DNA from: Climacium dendroides
Taxonomy: Eukaryota > Streptophyta > Bryopsida > Hypnales > Climaciaceae
Length of the DNA stretch: 64,000 nt
Assembly (NCBI GenBank): GCA_950106755.1
Contig: OX467082.1
Coordinates: forward strand, 22,444,001-22,508,000
Direction of reading: 5' to 3'
The position numbers and the translations under genes were made by a program. Each line of letters opens with the position of its first letter. Position 1 is the stretch's first letter. Positions 55,780 to 64,000 of this stretch are shown piece after piece. Under the pieces are notes generated by a model. It saw nothing but the letters and a program-made list of their open reading frames with translations, did not search any database and had not been told where the DNA came from.

Positions 55780-56161
55780 TAAGGTAGTCGGTCCATAAAG
55801 CGAGCATCTAAGGACTGAAACCTGAATTTTGGGCAGGTGAAACTTCTCAAAATATTTTTCAGTAAATTTTCATTGAAAGAAAAGAGGAATTGGCATCTAA
55901 CCCAAGTTGTTTCATATTTTTTGGATCGTTTTTGAATTAGTTACGAATTTTCAAACGAGATGGGGTATAGGTCCTTATTTATGTCCCTATGAACGGTTCA
56001 CTTGCTACTTTTGAAGATAAACGGGAAAGCAAAGAGTATGATTGGCTCTTGTCATTAAGAATGGACTACGAAGGTCCATTTAAGAACCACTTCACATCCA
56101 TTGACAACTACCTATATGGGCAGTTCTTAATGCCCGCTCACATTTTGAGCCTCCTACCTTA
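55780..56161 (+). mobile_element. MITE, family 2, 382 bp
   Basis: Begins TAAGGTAGTCGGTCCATAAA and ends TTTGAGCCTCCTACCTTA. It shares GAGGAATTGGCATCTAA and TTTCATATTTTTTGG with 38125-38492. A 73-codon opening inside is not a gene. Confidence 0.75.
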
Positions 56162-56164
56162 CAT

Positions 56165-59100
56165 TATACTTTACAACTTTAGTTTGACAATCATCATTAC
56201 TAACCCATAACCTTGGAACACCTCCATGGACACTTAGTGTCCGATGGATGACAAGAGAATTCTTCTGTAAAAGATAGAAATGCAACTATTCATCGTTGGA
56301 GTTTTGTTGAGAAAAAGAAACATCTTCTACAGTAGTTTGACTTCCAATGAGTATTTTTCCTTTTTTTAAGAGATTGATTCCTATAGTTTTAGAAAATGAT
56401 GAATTCCGCAGAGACTAGCCTGTCCTTACAGGATTAAATGTCAAGGCGGATGTTTTGTGTCCGATGAATGATAAAGAATCTCTCCATGCAAGAGAAGAAG
56501 TGCGACTATTCATTCTCCAAATTTTGTAGAAAAAGGAACGTCGCCTTTTACAATAGTTTGTCTACTAATGATCAGCTTGTCATTCAAGGATTAAATTCTT
56601 CTTCTAAGTTAGACTTCATAATACATCTCTACAATTTTAGAAATTGTGATTGTCCTTAAGTCTTTAGAAGATCATATTTATAAAAAAAATGGCAACTTGG
56701 AATGACAAGGTAAAGTGGATGGAATTGAATGTGACTTGAAATGATATAAGAGGCATGAAGGTTTAACCCAAAAACGACGACGAGGCCATTTTGTGGCTTT
56801 TGGATTAATGTTTCTTAAATTGTAGAGAGTTGGAAAGCAATTTTCATTCACTTCTTTCTTGTTGACCTTCCATGTTGGGTTATGAAGATAATCTAGTTGA
56901 GTTTGGAGTCATGCTATTGTTTGTCTTCACATAAATGAGAAGTTACTAAAAAAAATGGATCACAAAATATGCTATTTTAGTGTATTTTAGAAAGTTATTG
57001 CTCCTTGCTTTAAATCTGAAATTTCTTTACAAAAATGATATTTTTTGAATTTGAGACCAACTAACAAAATAAAGTTCATTCACTCTAGTTTCTACTCCAA
57101 TTTGAATTTTGAAAAAATTCCTAACAATCAATTTTTTATTGCAATTTGAACTTTGAATATATTTTCAATGTCTACTATGTTCTAATTATAGAATGGCACG
57201 GAAATTGAGTTTACACCATGTTGTTCATCACTATAATATGCACACATGGTGAAATTTCCAGATTTTTTGAAATAATTTTCTATTTGATATGATTTTTCTT
57301 CATTATATCTTCAAAAATTCACAAAAAATCAATTATTCACAAAAAATTGTAAAATTTTGATAAAACAAAGAAGACATGTTGCTTCATCTCTAAAAAATAA
57401 ATTAAATTTTTTTCATACATATCTTGTTGCAAAATGGCATTAGATGGGATTTGAAGCTTGTACAGTACCGTTTCAGGCCTATTTCCTTGTTGTTCCCCTT
57501 ATAGTGAGCTATCAGGGAAAAAAAATTCAAAAATTCAAAAAAAAAATTTAGTTCTTAGAATGCAAAAAAATGTTGAATTTAAATTCCAAAAATGATGTAG
57601 CCGGGTCTCGATCACATTAGCATGTTGCACTGTCACTGCTCTGTCACTGCTGCAGTGCGTTCCCCACCATGATAACTCATGGCCTTCTACATGTAGCCAA
57701 AAGTTATGAAAATTTTTACGCCTTAAAGCTACTCCTTAGGCACATGTTCTATGAAATTTTTCAAAGAAAAAAATAAAAATTCCATTTTTAGTGAGCTACC
57801 CCAAATTGGTATGTTGCCAAAAAATGGTGTTTGGACCTTTGAGAGTTAATATAAGAATCTCATTTCAATAAGATCTTGAATAGAAAATAAATGCATATTG
57901 TATTCTGTACATTTAATATGATTAATCTTTATGTATTAAATGAATCTTTCATATAAAAATTACATAGACCTCCCTATCCATATAAAACTTTTAGAGATTC
58001 ATTAGAGGTATTAAAACAAGTACACTTAATTTTGGACCTATTACTAAAAGCAAGCCATTTAAAGTCTTGCCTAAAATATATTTTCTTTAAATACGAGAGC
58101 CAAGGGTTAATTTGGGGTATTTCTATAATCCATTCTTTAAAAATTTATGTCTTTATCCAATGTCCAAATACACATGCTAAAAATGCCTAAACTTTGCTAT
58201 TGGTTGGCAATAAGACCCAACAAAAATTAAGACAATCGAAATGTTAAGAACCATGGTCAAATGCTAGTTACATAGTATTGTTTAGAGCTTTTGATTGTCA
58301 ATGAGGACAATTCTTGATATATAGATGTTTGAACCAAAAATAATACTATAATCTAAATGTTGATGATATAAGATTTATACAATTTGAACATTTGAGATTA
58401 GGAGATCTAGTGTCAATTTTTGATATACCTATAGACAATACTTTGTAATTTCATTATTTATTTATTTAGTGTCCAAATAATGCATTCTGAAGTGAGTTGG
58501 AATCCTCTCACCTGTCCAAAAGATCTAATAGAAGTAATTTATGTATTATAATAATAAGTATGTTCAATTATTACTTATATCAATTATAGGTACACTTATC
58601 ATTTCTTTAGGTAAATCTTATAATGATAAACTCAACACAAAATTTCTTCTAAATGTTCAAAATGATAATAATCGTAGCTTCAACAAATAATTTTTTTTCA
58701 ACACAATTTTGCAATGGCTTAATGAAGCCAATTTTTAGATAAAGTGAAGCATTTTATTTTCTAATACATGGAATTTCCATTTGAGGTCCTAGATTTAGTA
58801 TGGTTCAATGAGATCCAACCATTGAGAGGCTTTGTATCATAATATGAAAGTACAACATTATTGTAGAAATAACATCACTCTCAATTACCATGTTATTTTT
58901 TTATTATAATGTTGTAATTTTACATTATTTAATCCAAAAAAACACCCATTCAACAAGCTAAGCTTAATTACTTAACCCCCAAGTGCTCTAATGTCCAATT
59001 TATGAACAATGACAAGTTAAAACTCTTCATTCTTTCTCATTTTGTTTGGATGAAAGTTGTCATAATTTGTGGAGATACTTTATGAAGTTATTGTCCTATC

Positions 59101-61008
59101 TAATAGTTGGATTTGGTTTCACTAGAGTGCATATTTTTCTAAAATTATGAATGTGGAAGAATGTTAAGTGGTTGATTAAGCCAAAATTGCATTGACTTTA
59201 GTTAGAACTTGATTTGCAAAAATGAAATCATAGGTTTAAAGAACACAAAAGTTTCAAAAAAATCATTGTATGAAGAAAATTTCATTTCAAATACATTCCA
59301 ACAAATTCTATTCAAAAAATGATAATATTTTCCACTTTGTAATCAAATTTAGAAGAAATTCCGAAATTTCTCTTTCAAAATTTATAAAAATATATTAATG
59401 ATAGCATTGGTGAATCTACTATACAAATAGAATCTAAAACTGAAAATCTACTATTTTTATTTAAATATGAATTCTAAAATATGCTTCCAAATTACAATAG
59501 ATTTTTTCAAATTGTCAAAAGAAGACTCTAGACATTTAGGAGTTAATGACTAAATGTTCACATTTCAAATAATGGATGAATGCAAAAACATCCTAAATAT
59601 ACCAAATGCATTTTTTTGAAGATTCTTGCATTAGTTCTTTAACCTTTAAAAGACGAACTTGTGATTGTAGAAATCATCTTTTTAGTTATCATTGCATTTC
59701 CAATCTATTAGAAGAACTCTCTATCATCCATTGAACACTAAACGTCCTCCTCAACATATGAAGGTTAACATTTATATGGTTTGAATTTTGAAGACTTTAC
59801 TTTGCAAATATCCTATTATTCAAAGGATACTAGACGGTCTAGCCTCTAAAAGCAATTTTTTTACTTCACAAAATGACTTTTCAAAAATGACTTGAATAAA
59901 AAAATAAAACTAGAATCTTGAAAAGTCATTAAAATTAGAACGTAACATTTTGAACTTCAAAAAAAATTACTGAGAAAATCATGAATAATCAATTGACAAA
60001 GACTTTCAAATTTGGACTTCAAATTTTATTGAAAACTATTCATTCATGTACTAGTTGATCTAAACACATGGATATGATCTATGGATCATATTTTACAATT
60101 GTTGTTTAACAGTCATCCCTATATATTCTTCAAAGTTGCATTTTATAATGCATCTTCACAATTTCAGAAATCTAGACTACTCCTTGGGGTTGATACAAGG
60201 GAAACAAGCCTAGACTAAGTTAAAGCACTGGTGGAGCATGAAGTGAATATTCTATTGAAAAAGCTGAGAAAAACACTTCTGAGTGGGTTGGCACAGCGTT
60301 TGTCATATATTAATTGTTTACCTGAATCAGATGGATAACACCTCGAGACTACATAAATCAAGTCACACTCGATCAGGTCTTCTGAGAGGAAAAGAGAACG
60401 CGCAACGTACAGAAACTCTACATACCTTCAAAGTGGAGGAAGGTACACTATTGGAAGTAGAAATTTTCAGCAGCCACTGCATATGGCAAAGAGTCACACA
60501 GTAATGTACAATAACTGTAGTCCTCGAAGTTCTACCAACACTGACACTCCTAAAAGTCAGGTTTGAAACTTCTCACTGGCAATTAAGATAAACTTCAACA
60601 GGATCTCTCAACTTTTACTCTTACAATGACCAATAGCAAAGTCGTCTTCCACAAGCTCTCAACCATCTACAGAGACACCAGAATACAGATGAGGTGCATA
60701 ACTTTCGGGAGAGAAAATCGTCTAAACAAGAGACAGTCGAACTTCCCCTATGCAAAGTTCGTCCCTACACACCATCATACTCGGCTTACTGAGACTCAGC
60801 CACAGAACAAGGCAAGGGGGTGAGAAGGGAACAAATCTACCTCCAATAATGAACAGATAGGTAAACACTTCATTTGCCCACAGTAACAAAGCACCTTCGT
60901 GGCACGCGGGGCGGAGGGGCGGAGGGGCGGATAGAACACCAAATCGACGAAGCGATTGGCCATGAGAACAACCTAAAACAGGAGCCACAATGTCATGATT
61001 TGAATTCA
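56165..61008. other. AT-rich intergenic DNA, ending in the WRKY 3' region
   Basis: Two copies of the dispersed repeat with ACTATTCAT and TGTCCGATGxATGA words lie at about 56230-56340 and 56445-56600. A fragment of another repeat is at about 58030-58130. From about 60200 the composition becomes less AT-rich, and the last few hundred bases should include the WRKY 3' UTR; a GC-rich triple GGAGGGGC repeat is at about 60907-60930. No gene was recognised elsewhere. Confidence 0.45.
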
Positions 61009-63624
61009 TCATACTAGTTTGTGCGATGAATCCGGCTGCTCTTGCTTTAGCCTGGAGGCACCAAAGCTAGATCCATGTAGGAAAGGTTCTCTACTTTGCG
61101 GTAAGGACCTTGGATCATTGAAACTGGGATGGGCAATAGAGGCCGCAAGACTGATAGCAGTGGCAGCCGCAGGAGGTCCCTGTTGTTCTCTGACCCCCGA
61201 TGCCCGGGGACCGAGTCCCACACTCATTCCTAACTCCACATCCCCAGAATCCCTGTCCCTGTTGTCTTCCGGAGCTTGCCCAAAGTTATGGTTCCCATAG
61301 CTAATTCCTTGGTCTTGCAAAGATTTAGCTGTTGGAGCGACTGGTGCAAGAGCCTGCATTGCCACTTCATGTCCAATATTACGAGCAGCAGGAACATCAT
61401 GATTATGCTTCCCTTCATAGGTAGTAATCACCGCTTTGGGGTCATTCGAGGCTCTCTCCACATGTTTCCGAACTGGGCAACCAAGATTTGTGCACTTGTA
61501 GTAGCTCCTACAAATCATAATACCACAAAACGTCAAGATGTCAAGACTTGATAGAGTTTACGATCTCCAATTCAGGTCCGTTAAATCACTTCTAAATAAA
61601 GAGTCTAACTTGGGCATTCTAAGACTGTTCACACCTTCCACATAAACAGAACGAAGCAAATGTGAGGAATACGAACATGCAAAAGCACACAATGACGAGC
61701 AATACTCTAGAGTACACTTGAAAGGTAGAAGCTCGACAATGCAATCTAGATCAGTTGTAATCAAAGACAAATCGTGTGATTTACTCAAATTGATAAGATC
61801 AAAAAATAATATGCAAACATATAATAAGACCTTCCCCAGGTGAGCATGACTCTGATATGAAAGTTAGCACTAGCGATACCAAAGTATCCACCACTGGAGT
61901 ACCTGCCTTGTGATTACCAGCAGTAGAGAACAAAGCATACCCTAAATTATTATAAAAAGCAAATAATGTGAGCACAGCACAAATTAACGTTAAATTGAGT
62001 CTCGAGAAAACAAAAACATTCAGACTGGGAGCTTACCGAGGATGAGGGTTCCCTTTCACCACTTTCTGACCATATTTGCGCCAGCGGTAACCATCGTCCA
62101 AAATATCAACATCACTTGTAGTTTGCACAACTACCCGAGGTTCCCGAATCATTCTTGGAGGCGGTATTGGATCCTTTGACTTCTTGTCTTTTTTCCTGAA
62201 CCCAAAAGAGAAGAAAAAAGAAAAAAGAAAAAAGTTGTAAATCACTAAGGCCAACCCCTCATATTTAGTGCCCGGATTGACCATAATTCCAAGTTAAACA
62301 GTAAGATCTGGGGAAGTGCAAGACAGAGTTAGGAACAGTTACCTGCGCTTGGAGTCAGGCTCATCGTCATCGCCATCCTCAGTCGACTGTTTGCTTCCAG
62401 TACCTCCCTCTTCATCGCTAGTCGACGGAGATGATGGATCAGCAGCAGATCCTGCACGCCCTTTCGCCAAATCTGAACCGTCACGCTCTGCATTTCCACC
62501 TTCATTTTTTACCAGAGAGGCAAATCCAGCTCCTGGAACAACTAATAAATAAAGGTTAAGTCGTCGTCCAAAAAAAACAAACATTCGTGTCGATGAACAG
62601 CCAAATAGTCAATTTAAACCTTAACTACTCAACTGAAAATAGAAAGACCACTTTGAAAACTTTTTGAAATAATAGTCCAATACAGTTACTTCAAAAAAAA
62701 CTACTACCGTAAAAAAAAAGCAGGACATGATTTCTCCATTCTATTGTTACATTCTGTTTTCTTCCTTGAAGCTTCCGAAATGTTATATTTTTAACTCCTG
62801 TAGATATAAGGCAGCCACTACTGGCCACTTAGAGGTTAAAGGATCTCAAGATAGAGAACTCTTCGCTTCAGGAGGAGACAGTAATCGCTTCTGAGAGACA
62901 GCGACACAGATACCCCATTGTCTAGAGACTTCAGAAGAGCTTCATCACAAAAGTTTCCGAGTGCATTGTGTCTAGGGACTTTAGTAGAGTTTCATTATAA
63001 AAGGCTGGGAGTCCATTGGGCACTACGCAAGAAGCTCACACAGCTTTGGGTTATGGAGATTCCTCACCTGAACTGTCGGATATGAGATGAGCTCCACTCA
63101 ACGACAACCGCCTAGTGGGTTGAGGCTTGGGGTGATTGTGATCACCCTTGTAAACAATCTCGGTCACCTGCCCATCATGTGAACGCTCTACTTTTTTCTT
63201 CATAGGACAGTTCACATGTGTGCACTTGTAGTAACTTCGAGGGAATTCGCTACCTTTAACTTGCTTCTGCCCATATTTTCGCCAATTGTAGCCGTCCTCC
63301 GATGGTCGATCCGCAAACGTCGGCACAGCAGGAGCCTGCTGGTCAGATCCTTGAGAACCCTGAGAAGCCGTCGGTTGTGGATCAGCAGCACCTGCTGTCT
63401 GCACAGGGGCGCGAGCTTGCAAGGGCTGAATATCGGAGAAATTCACAGGAACTGCAACTGGAGCTGCTTTGGAAGGAGGTTGCGATAAAAGGGGTGGAGC
63501 TGGGGGCAGAGCGGTTCCAGACGAGGCCGCAGGCTGCTGCTGCTGCGAAGCGGGGGCTTCGTTCAATTGAGAGAGAGTGTGCGTCTGATGATGGGACATC
63601 CCACCAAAGGCCGACTGCATTGAC
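61009..63624 (-). CDS. WRKY: Group I WRKY transcription factor (5' end probably outside the window)
   Basis: Four minus-strand exons join in frame: 63624-63068, 62541-62343, 62195-62037 and 61507-61009 (stop), encoding about 470 residues. Exon 1 holds the N-terminal WRKY domain (WRKYGQK, then a C-X4-C...H-X-H zinc finger ending GDHNH). Exons 3 and 4 hold the C-terminal domain (WRKYGQK, CTNLGC, GKHNH), split by an intron exactly after PHPR. That is the conserved plant R-type intron position of group I C-terminal domains. Two WRKY domains define group I, which bind W-box promoters (TTGAC core), often in defence and stress responses. A Gln-rich stretch precedes the first domain. The first in-frame ATG seen is at 63620, but TTGACCAG just before 63624 looks like a splice acceptor. 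The usual Ser-Pro-rich N-terminus of group I is absent, so upstream exon(s) probably lie beyond 64000. The exon 2 start could instead be a few codons downstream, after TTCCAG. Confidence 0.93.
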
Positions 63625-64000
63625 CTGGTCAAGTTAGTGACGACTAGAGTTGACGAATAACTGTCTCAATGTGGGAGTAGGCGAAACAAATCAGCAGTCG
63701 ACAACTTTCAACCCTCATCACCGCCAAACGAAAGAATACATATAAATGGTAAGAAAATAACCGTAATGACGTTCCCCACGACCAATTCCCCCTAGGGTTG
63801 AGAAATAAATTGCCAAGAAAGAATTTTTCATATTTTATCACATTCTTGCAGAATAAATATATACACTAGAAGCAAGTGACAGAAATCCAATCTTGACCAG
63901 TGGATGATGACAACAGGAAGGGATAATATTACATAACGATCTATCATTTGACATAAAAGACCGATTCAGAAATGTCAGTGCAAATCAGCTTACTGACCAT
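63625..64000 (-). other. Probable WRKY intron or 5' region
   Basis: AT-rich with no coding similarity. If the acceptor at 63625-63626 is used, this is intron; otherwise it is 5' UTR or promoter. Confidence 0.5.

Overview
The window looks like nuclear DNA of a land plant with a large, AT-rich, transposon-laden genome. The evidence is a chloroplast-targeted PsbP gene with two GT-AG introns, a group I WRKY gene with the plant-specific intron inside its C-terminal WRKY domain, a Ty3/gypsy element with a plant-type tRNA-Asp primer site, a LINE remnant and many MITE-like inverted-repeat elements. The species cannot be named from sequence alone. The very low gene density would suit a gymnosperm, fern or large-genome bryophyte, but that is inference.

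Layout. 1-7026 is AT-rich repeat-derived DNA without a recognisable gene. 7027-20942 holds one complete, young 13.9-kb LTR retrotransposon: a 5-bp target duplication ATTAT, two 1,667-bp LTRs that differ at only two sites, PBS, gag-pol, an internal G7 tract, and a second long reading frame downstream of pol. 21780-22900 is a decayed LINE. 23-46 kb is intergenic DNA with MITEs (TAAGGTAG-ended and CTACACTAAA-ended families), CACATC-rich duplicated loci, a nested 282-bp insertion and a long (TA)n. 47038-48408 (minus) is PsbP, with a promoter-side 10-bp repeat and a 68-bp pyrimidine minisatellite upstream. 49-61 kb is intergenic again, with a decayed quinone oxidoreductase gene near 54.65-55.70 kb. 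61009-63624 (minus) is the group I WRKY gene, whose first exon(s) probably lie beyond the right edge.

Main discovery candidate. The retrotransposon is saturated with a short, degenerate, self-complementary word, CC-N-A-N-T-N-GG. By hand I count 77 exact copies in the element (15 in each LTR, 47 internal) and only 3 in the roughly 50 kb of flanking DNA, where chance predicts a few. The word occurs in noncoding LTR and in all reading frames of coding DNA. It is densest where protein constraint is weakest (U3, the gag-protease linker, the 3' region) and sparse in the RT-integrase core. The same element carries an extra, roughly 946-codon 3' frame encoding a coiled coil and a basic NLS-like patch, interrupted by three in-frame TAG codons; two of those TAGs are part of the motif word itself. 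Element-wide short motifs together with an element-encoded protein recall the VANC anti-silencing proteins of Arabidopsis VANDAL transposons. Here it may be an independent, LTR-retrotransposon version. The motif enrichment is directly visible; the function is inference.
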